This document shows positions 31,732 to 40,822 of a DNA stretch of 64,000 bases, one piece after another. Origin of the DNA: JAYODZ01 sp965662735. GTDB lineage: Bacteria > Pseudomonadota > Alphaproteobacteria > RS24. Within the stretch, counting starts at the first letter, position 1. The number at the start of each line of letters is the position of its first letter. The translations under genes were made by a program, and so were the position numbers. The notes under the pieces were generated by a model. That model had not been told where the DNA came from. It saw nothing but the letters and a program-made list of their open reading frames with translations, and did not search any database. The DNA lies in NCBI GenBank assembly GCA_965662735.1, contig CBFIIU010000003.1:1-64000 (forward strand), in the 5' to 3' direction.

Positions 31732-32517
31732 TTATCGGCCGGTGAATTTAGGCATTCGCCTACCTTGAAAGGCAGCAACAGCCTCTTTGTGATCCTTAGA
31801 ATGGGCGGTTAAAACCTCGGCCTGCAAGCTGATCGGCATCGTCGTTGCAGCAATGCTGCGCATATAGGCGTTAATGGCGGCCTTGGAGGCGGCAATCGCC
31901 AATGGGGGACCTGCGGCTAACTTTTCTGCGATGGCGATGGCCTTGGGAAGAACCTCTTCGGTCGTATCGGTGCAAAAGCTTGCAAGACCCATCTCGGCAG
32001 CTTGTTTGCCGTTAATCATGTCGCCCGTCATCAGATAATATTTGGCTCGGTTGACGCCAATGAGAAGCGGCCAGATCAATTGACCGCCATCCCCTGCGCC
32101 GATCCCCATTTTGACATGTGTATCGCCGAATTGGGCCTCAGGTCCCGCAACGACCACATCGCATAAGAGAGCGACATTGGCGCCCAAGCCGAGCGCATAA
32201 CCCTGAACAGCCGCGATAATTGGCTTGTCGCACAGGAGAATATTATCGACAATTCGATGCGCTTCATCTGTTGATGGAAACTCAATGGCTGTGTCAGCGG
32301 AAAAATCACCTCCCGCGCAAAAGGCGCGGCCTTGGCCGGCGAGCACTAAGGCGCGCATTTCAGGATCGTTTTGAAAATCTCTGCTAAATGTCATCAATTC
32401 GTGATGCATCTGATTGTCGATGGCATTCATTTTTTCAGGTCGGTTGAGAGTGACAATGGCCACGCCATCGGGCCGACGCTCAATGAGAAGTCGCTTATAA
32501 TTATCTTGAGAAAGCAT
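31732..32517 (-). CDS. Enoyl-CoA hydratase/isomerase-family protein
   Basis: 261 residues of the crotonase fold: VTLNRPEKMNAIDN near the N-terminus, the CoA-binding/oxyanion segment GRAFCAGGDF, and GLGANVALLCDVVVAG. The positions that carry the two catalytic Glu residues of classical hydratases read FGDTHVKMGIGAGDGG here, so a standard 2-enoyl-CoA hydratase activity is doubtful and another crotonase reaction is possible. It follows the YeeE/YedE-type gene directly (adjacent stop and start). Confidence 0.88.
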   Translation of the reverse strand: MLSQDNYKRLLIERRPDGVAIVTLNRPEKMNAIDNQMHHELMTFSRDFQNDPEMRALVLAGQGRAFCAGGDFSADTAIEFPSTDEAHRIVDNILLCDKPIIAAVQGYALGLGANVALLCDVVVAGPEAQFGDTHVKMGIGAGDGGQLIWPLLIGVNRAKYYLMTGDMINGKQAAEMGLASFCTDTTEEVLPKAIAIAEKLAAGPPLAIAASKAAINAYMRSIAATTMPISLQAEVLTAHSKDHKEAVAAFQGRRMPKFTGR

Positions 32518-32961
32518 CTAGGCCTCCATGCTCGATTTAAAATGTGTCAGAAGAAGTTTAGCGCGACCTGAGAGCAGCAATCCCCCGCACAGAGCCACAA
32601 AGAAGATCAGCGGCTCCGGCTCTGTAAAGGCGAGGCTTGCAATGGCAGGGCCAGGGCATAACCCCCCGAGCGCCCAGCCAACACCAAATATGGCTGACCC
32701 GATAATGAGAGGAGGGTCGATCAATGTGCTTTGCGGAAGATGGAATGTTTCGCTCATAAGCGGCGAAGCGCGTCGCCGGATGATGAGGTGACCAATTGCA
32801 TTGACGATGAGACCGCCTCCCATCACAAAGGCGAGTGAGGGATCCCATGCCCCTGTTATGTTGAGAAACTGAAAAACTTTTGTGGGGTTGAGCATGCCAG
32901 ATAGGGCCAGCCCAAAGCCAAATACTAAGCCCGTGATCAGGGCAATCAAACGAAGCGCCAT
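32518..32961 (-). CDS. YeeE/YedE-family (DUF6691-type) membrane protein, second of a pair
   Basis: 147 residues from the ATG at 32961 (MALRLIALITG), with GGAGG at a suitable distance; a TTG 15 bp earlier is less likely. Four hydrophobic segments and the conserved GFGLALSGMLNPTKVFQFL and GWALGGLCPGPAIA are visible. Such paired small YeeE/YedE proteins (PmpA/PmpB) are thought to transport a sulfur compound. It begins 4 bp after the stop of its partner. Confidence 0.88.
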   Translation of the reverse strand: MALRLIALITGLVFGFGLALSGMLNPTKVFQFLNITGAWDPSLAFVMGGGLIVNAIGHLIIRRRASPLMSETFHLPQSTLIDPPLIIGSAIFGVGWALGGLCPGPAIASLAFTEPEPLIFFVALCGGLLLSGRAKLLLTHFKSSMEA

Positions 32962-32965
32962 GCTA

Positions 32966-33436
32966 TTAGCCTCCAAATGTCGAGATCAGATAGGCGGTGA
33001 TCATGCCTGTCGTCATAAAGGTGAGAACGGCTGTCAGAGAACGTTTCGAAAAACGTGCGAGCCCGCAAATTCCGTGCCCTGACGTGCATCCCGAACCAAT
33101 GCCTGTACCGAGCCCAACCAACAGCCCCGCCAGAGCGAGAAAGCCTGAGCTTGTGACCATCTCATGCGCTGGCCACTCGCCGAAAAGGATGAAATAGAGC
33201 ATCGGGCCTAGAATAACCCCGATCAAGAAAATCGACTGCCAGTTACCGGCGTCCGAACCCCGTGACCCCGTCAGAGTGGATAAGGTTTGGTTCAAGATGC
33301 CCGAGGCGCCCATAATGCGCCCGTTGAAAAGATACAGACCAAAAGCGGCGAGCCCGATCAGACTGCCTCCGAGGGCTGCTGAGACGGGCGTAAAACTCGC
33401 CCAATCAATGGTTATGACCTGCGTAATTTCGCTCAT
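32966..33436 (-). CDS. YeeE/YedE-family membrane protein, first of a pair
   Basis: 156 residues from the ATG at 33436 (MSEITQVITIDWASF) preceded by GGAGGATTTAAA. The signature GSGCTSGHGICGLARFSKRS, with a conserved Cys, identifies the family. It forms an operon with the second YeeE/YedE gene. No sulfur dioxygenase, rhodanese or ArsR regulator, which often accompany the pair, is next to it here. Confidence 0.88.
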   Translation of the reverse strand: MSEITQVITIDWASFTPVSAALGGSLIGLAAFGLYLFNGRIMGASGILNQTLSTLTGSRGSDAGNWQSIFLIGVILGPMLYFILFGEWPAHEMVTSSGFLALAGLLVGLGTGIGSGCTSGHGICGLARFSKRSLTAVLTFMTTGMITAYLISTFGG

Positions 33437-33555
33437 TTTAAATCCTCCACTTCTAATGCTCACCCCGCCCTCAGGTCATTGGTGAGATAATACGAAAAGA
33501 TTAATCTTCTCCGTCAGAAGCGTCAAAACCCGTCTTCGTCTCACCAATCGGGTGT

Positions 33556-33936
33556 TTATGCGGCGCTGACGGCAATCCCCATTTGAACGAGCATGACGAT
33601 GGAAACCAACCAGGTCAGTGTGCGCAGATAGGGAATGTCAAAAACATAGGCGGGCACATAAATAACCCGCGAGATCAGCCAAACCAGCATGAGATAGGAT
33701 AAGTCTTGCCCTTGCATGAGCCCAATAATGCTTAGCGCAATGAAAAAAGGCATGGATTCCATTAAATTAAGCCAAGCGCGCCGGGCGCGGGCATTCATTA
33801 ATGTGATCTCTGGCGCGTTATCGCGAGCCGACAGCAAAAAGGAAAGCGTATATTTTTGATTCATGAGCCCAATAACATTCGGGAGCATCACTTGGAAGCC
33901 TGCTAAAATCATGGCATAGAGAAGAAGGTCTAGCAT
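33556..33936 (-). CDS. MAPEG-family membrane protein
   Basis: 126 residues with four hydrophobic segments. The segment NARARRAWLNLMESMPFFIAL between the first and second spans and SRVIYVPAYVFDIPYLRTLTW fit bacterial MAPEG proteins, related to microsomal glutathione transferases. Substrate is unknown. Confidence 0.85.
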   Translation of the reverse strand: MLDLLLYAMILAGFQVMLPNVIGLMNQKYTLSFLLSARDNAPEITLMNARARRAWLNLMESMPFFIALSIIGLMQGQDLSYLMLVWLISRVIYVPAYVFDIPYLRTLTWLVSIVMLVQMGIAVSAA

Positions 33937-34066
33937 GTTCGGTCCTTTCGTAGGTTAGCCTAAGTGAGCTTACGTTATTTGCGCGCAGGTCAAACAGTTT
34001 TGTTTTGAAAACGACTAGGTCGGGATGGATCACTTCACGTGATGGGGTTTAAACAGGAAAAAGGTG

Positions 34067-35464
34067 ATGTCCGAACAGCTACCCGAAATCAATGATGTCG
34101 AGCTCATCGATGGCGAAGTTTTCAATTATGATGAACTGCAGAATTTTGCAGCTCTCATTGAGACCGAAAGCCGTCGCCAGATTTTGCGCGATTTTGACGA
34201 GCTACACCCCTCCGATATTGCTGAGCTGATCACGCTTCTCAGTCCTGACTTGCGTGAAAAACTAATCGGGCTCGTGGGTAAAAAAATCCCGGCTGAGGTT
34301 TTTGCTGAGCTCGACCCCGGTACTTTAAGTGAAGTCGTTGAGCTGATGGATCTCCGCACGCTGGTATCAGCGGTGAAAGATCTCGATACAGATGATGCGG
34401 TGTTTGTTCTTGAGGACATGGACGAGGCCGATCAGCAAGAAGTTCTGAAGAAAATTCCAGAGAGCGAGCGACGCATTTTGCAAAGAGCGCTCGATTATCC
34501 TGAGGATAGCGCGGGTCGCTTGATGCGGTCGGATTATGTGGCCATTCCCCCCTTCTGGACCGTTGGTCAGACCATTGACTATTTGCGCGATGGAACCGAT
34601 TTGCCGGATAGTTTTCTCGAAATTTATATTGTTGATCCGACGCATACGCCCGTCGGTGTGGTGCAATTAAATCAAATTTTGCGGGCCCAACGTCCGCGCA
34701 GTATGAGCGATTTGCAGGAGAGTGAGTTCACCGTTGTTAGTGTCAGCATGGACCGCGAACAGGTCGCCCGGCTTTTCGAGCGATATAATCTGGTCAGTGC
34801 GCCCGTGGTGGACGAGGATCAACGCATGGTGGGCGTGGTCACGGCGGACGACGTTTTGGAGGTGATAACGGAAGAAGCGGGCGAGGATATATTGCGCCTT
34901 GGCGGTGTGTCGGGCGAGCAGACGATAACGGATAATGTTATTCAGGCAACACGAAGTCGGTTTTCGTGGCTGCTGATTAATTTGGGGACTGCCGTCTTGG
35001 CGTCCATTGTCATTGCCTTGTTCGATGCATCGATCGAAAAAATGGTGGCCTTGGCCGTGTTGATGCCGATTGTGGCGTCGATGGGCGGAAATGCAGGCAC
35101 CCAGACCCTTACCATTGCTGTGCGCGCCTTGGCCACACGCGAGCTCTTATCGTTGAATGCGCGTCGTGTCATCCTGCGCGAAATGGGTGTGGGATTGCTG
35201 AATGGCTTGATGTTCGCAGTTATTGGCGGCTTGGTTGCTGGTTTTTGGTTTTCCGATATGTGGCTCGGCTTTGTTTTGGGTTTGGCCATGATTGTGACCT
35301 TAATCATTGCGGCCCTCGCTGGAATCTTGATACCCATTGGGCTCGATAAGGCTGGAATTGATCCCGCGATTGCCTCGGGCGTTTTTGTAACAACCGTAAC
35401 CGACGTGATCGGTTTCTTTGCGTTTCTTGGGTTTGCAACCGTTCTGTTGGTGCAGGGGGGCTAA
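34067..35464 (+). CDS. mgtE: Magnesium transporter MgtE
   Basis: 465 residues from the ATG at 34067 (a GTG immediately before it is also in frame). The cytoplasmic N domain (residues about 20-130, helical, with LHPSDIAELITLL), two CBS domains (about 130-260) and five membrane spans in the C-terminal part are all recognisable. VLMPIVASMGGNAGTQTLT is the conserved pore segment. It is a Mg2+-gated channel of the inner membrane. The last A of its TAA is the first base of the Kelch gene ATG. Confidence 0.95.
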   Translation: MSEQLPEINDVELIDGEVFNYDELQNFAALIETESRRQILRDFDELHPSDIAELITLLSPDLREKLIGLVGKKIPAEVFAELDPGTLSEVVELMDLRTLVSAVKDLDTDDAVFVLEDMDEADQQEVLKKIPESERRILQRALDYPEDSAGRLMRSDYVAIPPFWTVGQTIDYLRDGTDLPDSFLEIYIVDPTHTPVGVVQLNQILRAQRPRSMSDLQESEFTVVSVSMDREQVARLFERYNLVSAPVVDEDQRMVGVVTADDVLEVITEEAGEDILRLGGVSGEQTITDNVIQATRSRFSWLLINLGTAVLASIVIALFDASIEKMVALAVLMPIVASMGGNAGTQTLTIAVRALATRELLSLNARRVILREMGVGLLNGLMFAVIGGLVAGFWFSDMWLGFVLGLAMIVTLIIAALAGILIPIGLDKAGIDPAIASGVFVTTVTDVIGFFAFLGFATVLLVQGG

Positions 35465-36387
35465 TGCGTAAAGCATTATCATTTCATTGGGTTATTTGTT
35501 TTACCTTATTTGCATTCCCGGCATTCGGGGCTGAGCGCTGGCGAACAGTTGCCGACATTCCTGCGGTTTTGCCAACGGCAGAAGCGACCGTGATTAACCA
35601 ACAAATTTATGTTTTGAGCGGTTCAGTAGGGCACGGATTACGGCATTTTTTCGAGGTCTATGATCCTGTCGATGATGGGTGGCGTCCGCTGACGCCCTTG
35701 CCAGCGGATATTAGTGATTTTGCGGTTACAAATATTGGCGGCCGGATGATGGTTGTGGGCGGTCGTGATCGCCAAACAGGGGATGTCAGTGATGCGGTTT
35801 GGCTCTACGTTCCCTTTGCGGCGGTATGGGTTGAATTGCCCCCGTTGCCCCAGGCCATGATCAATCATGCGATTATATCCCTGAATGATACGGTATATTT
35901 GGCCGGCAATAATAAAATGTGGCGCATGGTTGGCGCGCAGGGCAGTTGGTCTGAGGTGGGTGAACTGCCCCTTAAAGATGCTGCGGTCCGTATTGTCAGC
36001 GATGGAACCGATTTATTTCTGGTGGGTGGCGAGCCACAACCCGCCATCTGGCGCTATCACGTTGCAGCGACAAAATGGTCTCGATTGCCAGCCTTGGCAA
36101 GTGCGGCGGCGGGTGGTTCTTTGGTTGTACTCGGCGCTCAGTCCGATCCGCAATTACACTACCTTGGCGGTTATGATGCCCAGGCGCAGAAAGCATCTGC
36201 GGGACATTACGTGTTGAAAAACGGCAAATGGCTTAAAGCACTTGATTTGCCGCAAGGTCGACATCGCATGGCAACTGCCGTGCTCGACGATAAATTATAT
36301 GTGATTGGCGGTGCGGCGGGAGATGGTTTTTTCCGTTTCTTTACAGGCTCTGACCAACTTTATGTGTACAGCGCATCGGACGAATGA
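35464..36387 (+). CDS. Kelch-repeat exported protein
   Basis: 307 residues. A signal peptide (FHWVICFTLFAFPAFGAE) is followed by about six Kelch motifs, seen as repeated GG or GS pairs after hydrophobic strands and W at fixed distance (VYDPVDDGWRPLTPLPA, VVGGRDRQTGDV, LVGGEPQPAIWRYH, VIGGAAGDG). The fold is a beta-propeller in the periplasm. A NanM-type mutarotase role is possible but not supported by specific residues. It overlaps mgtE by 1 bp and the DUF1489 gene by 4 bp. Confidence 0.85.
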   Translation: MRKALSFHWVICFTLFAFPAFGAERWRTVADIPAVLPTAEATVINQQIYVLSGSVGHGLRHFFEVYDPVDDGWRPLTPLPADISDFAVTNIGGRMMVVGGRDRQTGDVSDAVWLYVPFAAVWVELPPLPQAMINHAIISLNDTVYLAGNNKMWRMVGAQGSWSEVGELPLKDAAVRIVSDGTDLFLVGGEPQPAIWRYHVAATKWSRLPALASAAAGGSLVVLGAQSDPQLHYLGGYDAQAQKASAGHYVLKNGKWLKALDLPQGRHRMATAVLDDKLYVIGGAAGDGFFRFFTGSDQLYVYSASDE

Positions 36388-36803
36388 CCCTGCATTTGAT
36401 GAAATTATGCGTCGGCTCGAGTAGTCTTGAGGAGCTTTCGAATTGGCAATCTGGCCTGATGCGTCGTTATGGGCAATGTTTTCATACAACCCGCATGTAT
36501 CCAAAGCGGGTTGATGAGTTGATCGATGGCGGGTCAATCTATTGGATTATGGGCGGCGTAATTTCGGTGCGCCAGCGTCTTCTCGACATTGAACGTTTCA
36601 CCGATGCTGATGGCGTCAAACGCTGTCACTTAATTCTCGATCCCGACTTAGTGTTGACGCGCCCCAAGCCGCATCGACCTTTTCAAGGATGGCGTTACTT
36701 AATGCCGGAAGCGGCCCCGAGCGATCTCTCTGTGTCGGGGGACACGTTGAAGGAAATACCGGATGACATGCGGCGCGAGCTCGTCGAGCTTGGATTGATC
36801 TAA
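36384..36803 (+). CDS. DUF1489-family protein
   Basis: 139 residues matching DUF1489, a family of unknown function restricted largely to Alphaproteobacteria. The segments HTTRMYPKRVDELIDGGSIYW and RPFQGWRYL are typical. It overlaps the Kelch gene by ATGA, and its stop overlaps the panC stop on the other strand. Confidence 0.88.
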   Translation: MTLHLMKLCVGSSSLEELSNWQSGLMRRYGQCFHTTRMYPKRVDELIDGGSIYWIMGGVISVRQRLLDIERFTDADGVKRCHLILDPDLVLTRPKPHRPFQGWRYLMPEAAPSDLSVSGDTLKEIPDDMRRELVELGLI

Positions 36804-37633
36804 CGCGCCTGCATATTGTCGAGGAGACGAATGTCACCGAGACGTGCCACAATTAAGGCTCGTCGTTGGCGCGTTCCTGCATGCGGGGGTGCCAATGTGT
36901 CCGCATCTCGAATAACGGCATAATCGACCGCAGTGAAACCCGTCTCAAGGAGCGCTTGGGTGGCGGCGTGTTCTGCATCCTCATGGGGCGCCTCGCTCTG
37001 GGCTAGGTCTTTTAAAATCGCATTAAGTCGCCCCGCAATGGCGCGCTGCTCGGCGGTCAGATAGACATTGCGCGATGACATGGCGAGCCCATCGGCCTCT
37101 CGAATGATCTGACCGCTTAAAATTGTGACAGGCAGATCGAGATCTCGAACAAGCCGACGAATGACTAGGAGTTGTTGGTAATCTTTCTCTCCAAATATTG
37201 CAAAATCAGCGGCGCTTTGAATCAGTAATTTTGATACGACCGTGGCGACACCACTGAAAAAATGCGGCCGATGGGCGGCCTCAAGGTCGAGCGCGGGACC
37301 GGTCATGTGGATCGCGGTGGCGAAGCCCTCTGGGTACATCTCAGATACTGAAGGAATGAACGCCATATCTGCACCAAAAGCCGTGATTTTTTCGCAATCT
37401 TGGTTTTCTGTTCGCGGATATTTGTCTAAATCTTCATGGGCCGCAAATTGTGTCGGGTTAACAAAAATGGAAACCACAATCCGATCGACATGGGGGTTCA
37501 ACTCTTCGATCAAGGATAAATGACCCGCATGCAAGGCGCCCATGGTGGGCACAAGGCCAATTTTTAAACCGGCTGCCTTCCAAAGCATCACGGTGCTGCG
37601 AAGCTGCTCCACTGTGCGACAAATCTGGATCAT
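36800..37633 (-). CDS. panC: Pantothenate synthetase
   Basis: 277 residues. GLVPTMGALHAGHLSLI holds the HxGH nucleotide-binding motif, IVVSIFVNPTQFAAHEDLDKYPRT and SSRNVYL (in place of the KMSKS-type motif) follow. It condenses pantoate and beta-alanine with ATP to pantothenate. It begins 3 bp after an aldehyde dehydrogenase gene, whereas panB is the more common partner. Confidence 0.96.
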   Translation of the reverse strand: MIQICRTVEQLRSTVMLWKAAGLKIGLVPTMGALHAGHLSLIEELNPHVDRIVVSIFVNPTQFAAHEDLDKYPRTENQDCEKITAFGADMAFIPSVSEMYPEGFATAIHMTGPALDLEAAHRPHFFSGVATVVSKLLIQSAADFAIFGEKDYQQLLVIRRLVRDLDLPVTILSGQIIREADGLAMSSRNVYLTAEQRAIAGRLNAILKDLAQSEAPHEDAEHAATQALLETGFTAVDYAVIRDADTLAPPHAGTRQRRALIVARLGDIRLLDNMQAR

Positions 37634-37636
37634 CGA

Positions 37637-39025
37637 TTACAGGCTCCGGCGCATGTGAAAACTTTGAGGTCGTGTCACGTTTTGGAAGCCTAAAGTCGAC
37701 AGGGCGGCCCCATATCCACTGTCACCGACGCCTCCCCAGGCTAAACTGGGATCGAGATAATCGCATCGGTTCATGAAGAAAGTGCCACATTTGATTTGCG
37801 ACCCAATCTGTTCGGCTTTTTCAAAATCATGTGTCCAAATAGAGGTTGTGAGGCCATAGGCACTATCATTCATCAGTTGAACAGCTTGGGCACTGTCTTT
37901 GACGGGCATAATGCCAATCACAGGGCCGAAGCTCTCTTCGCGCATCACATCCATCTCATGTGTAACTTTGGTCAAGATTTGTGGGGGAAGATAATTAGCC
38001 GGTAAGTCTCCCGCGAAATCGCTCTCTGACAAATGGGCCACGGCCCCCATGGCGCGAGCCTGGGCAATTTGATCTTTGATATTTTGTGCGGCACGTACCG
38101 AGATGACGGGGCCGAGCGTGGTCGATGCCGCAAGCGGATTGCCGAGCGTTAGGCGCTTGGTCTCTTCGATGAAGGCCTCTAAAAATGGCTCAAATATGGC
38201 TTCGTCGACATAGATGCGCTCAATACCGCAGCACGATTGGCCCGCATTAAAAAAGCTTCCGTCAACCAACTGATATGCTGTTTGCTCTAAGGCGGCATCC
38301 GCACACACATAGGCCGGATCTTTGCCCCCCAGTTCAAGCCCGCGATGAATGAAGCGGTTGGCGGCTGCATGTTGAATGGCTTGGCCGCCGCTGACGGACC
38401 CCGTGAAGTTGACGAAATCGACAGCCGATGAAGCGATCAAGCGAGCGGTTTGCTCATGAGTGAGGCGTAAATGGGTGAGGACGCCATCAGGAAAACCAAC
38501 GGCTGTCGCGGCGTCTTGTAGACGGTCGCCCACCAGAAAGGTTTGTTGGGCATGTTTTAAAATGACGGTATTGCCAGCCATGAGAGCGGGGATCAGCGTG
38601 TTGACGGCCGTGAGATAGGGATAGTTCCACGCCGCTATCACCAGCGCGACGCCATGTGGCTGAAAGACAATTTTGCGGGCAATCGTTTGGTCAGAGGGGG
38701 GCGACAGTGGGGCCAATGCCGAGGGCGCTATGTCGATCATATGGGTTGCGCGCTCAACGAAGCCGCCGGTAATCTCAAACGGAGTTTGCGCAATGGGGCG
38801 CCCCATTTGCCAGCTTAACTCTGTGGCCAAGTCGGTGGCGCGTTGGGCCAGATAATCGACAAAGGCACGACACAAGGTGCTGCGTTGAGCAATCGACATG
38901 GCGCGCCAAACTTGCGCGGCCGAGCGCGCCTTTTGAGATGCGCGATCTATTTCCGCTGCAGTCGCATAGGGGGCGGTTGCGAAAATCGAGCCGTCGACAG
39001 GCGATATGATTTGAGCGTCTGGCAT
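37637..39025 (-). CDS. Aldehyde dehydrogenase family protein
   Basis: 462 residues from the ATG at 39025 (MPDAQIISPVDGSIF). The frame continues 318 bp upstream, but that lies inside the SDR gene and shows no ALDH features. The catalytic Glu is in LELGGKDPAY and the catalytic Cys in NAGQSCCGIERIYV; cofactor-binding NFTGSVSGGQAI is also present. It oxidises an aldehyde to the acid with NAD(P)+; substrate not determinable. It lies 1 bp after the SDR stop and 3 bp before panC. Confidence 0.9.
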   Translation of the reverse strand: MPDAQIISPVDGSIFATAPYATAAEIDRASQKARSAAQVWRAMSIAQRSTLCRAFVDYLAQRATDLATELSWQMGRPIAQTPFEITGGFVERATHMIDIAPSALAPLSPPSDQTIARKIVFQPHGVALVIAAWNYPYLTAVNTLIPALMAGNTVILKHAQQTFLVGDRLQDAATAVGFPDGVLTHLRLTHEQTARLIASSAVDFVNFTGSVSGGQAIQHAAANRFIHRGLELGGKDPAYVCADAALEQTAYQLVDGSFFNAGQSCCGIERIYVDEAIFEPFLEAFIEETKRLTLGNPLAASTTLGPVISVRAAQNIKDQIAQARAMGAVAHLSESDFAGDLPANYLPPQILTKVTHEMDVMREESFGPVIGIMPVKDSAQAVQLMNDSAYGLTTSIWTHDFEKAEQIGSQIKCGTFFMNRCDYLDPSLAWGGVGDSGYGAALSTLGFQNVTRPQSFHMRRSL

Positions 39026-39026
39026 T

Positions 39027-39851
39027 TTAGGTGTTGTAGCTGTCTTTTGGGGAGGTAGCCGATGTTTCTGGCATTTGAGGATCCGCGATATAGGCAGCCG
39101 ATATGCCGCCATCGACGAAAAACGTGCCGCCAGTGATAAATTGTGCTTCCGACCCCAGCAAAAAACACACCATCCCCGATATGTCATCCGGCACGCCCAT
39201 GCGCCCCATTGGAATATAGCGCTGACGCTGTTCCCATGCGGTTTGTGAAGCAAACAAATGCGCATTGCGTTCTGTGCGAACTGGACCCGGCGCAACGCAA
39301 TTGGCGCGCACGCCCTGACGGGCATAGGTGATCGCAATTTCACGTGTCATGGCTTCAATCGCCCCTTTGGAGGCTGTGTAGGCAATTTGTGGGATCGCCG
39401 ATGCCGCATGCGCCACCACGGACGACATATTTACAATTGCGCCTTGGCTTTTCAGCAAATGAGGCAGCGTCAATTGACACATTAAAAAGATGCCGGTCGC
39501 ATTAACCGCCCATGTGTCATTCCATACCGATAAAGGGGTAGAGACGGGATCACAATCTTCGGGAGAGAGAATGGCCGCATTATTGACCAGCCCATTAATG
39601 GCGCCCCAATCTGCCTGCACGGACGAAATTGCCTGCTCTAAAGCCTCGGCGTCGCGTAGATCCGCGCTATAGGCCCGCATATGTTTGGTATCAACGCCGG
39701 CTGATGCGAGCTGTTCTTGAGCGCGCTGGGCGAGCGCTTCGTCACGTTCAAGCAAAGCGAGGCGGGCACCCCATTTGGCGGCCCGGCGTCCAATCGCCTG
39801 GCCCAAAGGCCCAGCGCTTCCCGTAATGATAATGACAGCATCGGTTAACAT
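39027..39851 (-). CDS. Short-chain dehydrogenase/reductase
   Basis: 274 residues from the ATG at 39851 (MLTDAVIIITG). The cofactor motif TGSAGPLGQAIG, NNAA, and the catalytic Ser and YxxxK (YTASK) are intact; the end GGTFFVDGGISAAY is typical of classical SDRs. Substrate is unknown. It starts an operon with the aldehyde dehydrogenase and panC, divergent from mipZ. Confidence 0.9.
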   Translation of the reverse strand: MLTDAVIIITGSAGPLGQAIGRRAAKWGARLALLERDEALAQRAQEQLASAGVDTKHMRAYSADLRDAEALEQAISSVQADWGAINGLVNNAAILSPEDCDPVSTPLSVWNDTWAVNATGIFLMCQLTLPHLLKSQGAIVNMSSVVAHAASAIPQIAYTASKGAIEAMTREIAITYARQGVRANCVAPGPVRTERNAHLFASQTAWEQRQRYIPMGRMGVPDDISGMVCFLLGSEAQFITGGTFFVDGGISAAYIADPQMPETSATSPKDSYNT

Positions 39852-40003
39852 GGTCAGAACATAGCCTGACCTAACGATTTTGGCATCCCCAATTGGCACT
39901 AAAATTTGGGGCTCTGCCGGCTGATAATCAACCTGCCGAAAGTGATAGAATCATCGTTATATCAGCGGTTATAAAACAAACGAGCCAAAGGCGCGTGGGC
40001 ACG

Positions 40004-40822
40004 ATGAATAAACCCGACGAAAAAACACATGTTATTGTGGTAGGGAATGAAAAAGGCGGAGCGGGTAAAACAACCTCCGCCATGCATATTGCCGCATTTT
40101 TATTAGGACGCGGGCTGGGTGTGGGTACGCTCGATTTGGATATCCGGCAGCGTTCTTTCTCGCGCTATATTGAAAATAGGCTGCGATGGGCGGATCGGCG
40201 TCGGATGGCGATGCCCGAGCATATTGAAATTCCAAAAGCGCAAGGGGATCGCATCTCGGAAATCCAAGCGGCGGAGCAGAATAATTTTATTCGGGCGATG
40301 GCGCATCTGCGATCGCGATGCCAATTTGTTGTTGTCGATTGTCCAGGGGCTGATAGCTACTTGTCGCGGCTCGCGCATGCGATGGCGGACACTTTAATCA
40401 CCCCCATCAATGATAGCTTTGTTGATTTTGACCTCTTAGCGCGGGTCGACCCCGACACTTTGGCCTTACAGGGGCCGAGCATCTATTCTGAAATGGTCTG
40501 GGAATGTCGTAAGGCGCGTGCACAGGCGGATCGCGGAGAAATTGATTGGGTTGTGATGCGCAATCGGACCAGCCATATACATGCCAAGAATCGCGAGCGT
40601 GTGGATCTGGCATTAGAACAATTATCGAAGCGACTGGGGTTCAGGGTTGTTAACGGGCTGTCCGAGCGGGTTATTTTTCGTGAGATGTTTCCTGCCGGTT
40701 TAACGTTGCTTGATCTCACAGAAGATGAAGCCAATACAAATTTGACCATGTCTCATGTGGCGGCCCGCGCAGAAATTCGCCATATGATTAAAGAATTGGC
40801 GTTACCAGGAATAGAATTTTAA
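40004..40822 (+). CDS. mipZ: Division-plane positioning ATPase MipZ
   Basis: 272 residues from the ATG at 40004 (MNKPDEKTHVIVVGNEKGG). The deviant Walker A NEKGGAGKTT is at 15-24; LDLDIRQRSFSRYIENR and VDCPGADSYLSRLAHAMAD are characteristic of MipZ rather than ParA or MinD. MipZ forms gradients from ParB at the poles and blocks FtsZ assembly, placing division at mid-cell in Alphaproteobacteria. The upstream extension of the frame overlaps the SDR promoter region. It is followed, with 1-bp overlap, by the J-domain gene. Confidence 0.95.
   Translation: MNKPDEKTHVIVVGNEKGGAGKTTSAMHIAAFLLGRGLGVGTLDLDIRQRSFSRYIENRLRWADRRRMAMPEHIEIPKAQGDRISEIQAAEQNNFIRAMAHLRSRCQFVVVDCPGADSYLSRLAHAMADTLITPINDSFVDFDLLARVDPDTLALQGPSIYSEMVWECRKARAQADRGEIDWVVMRNRTSHIHAKNRERVDLALEQLSKRLGFRVVNGLSERVIFREMFPAGLTLLDLTEDEANTNLTMSHVAARAEIRHMIKELALPGIEF

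Noticed and set aside
33937..34066. Magnesium riboswitch before mgtE
   Set aside because: The 130-bp leader contains only a short TCAC/GTGA dyad and no terminator or recognisable M-box elements.
39026..39343. 106-residue N-terminal extension of the aldehyde dehydrogenase frame
   Set aside because: It lies in the SDR gene on the same strand, has no family similarity, and the ATG at 39025 gives the usual ALDH length.
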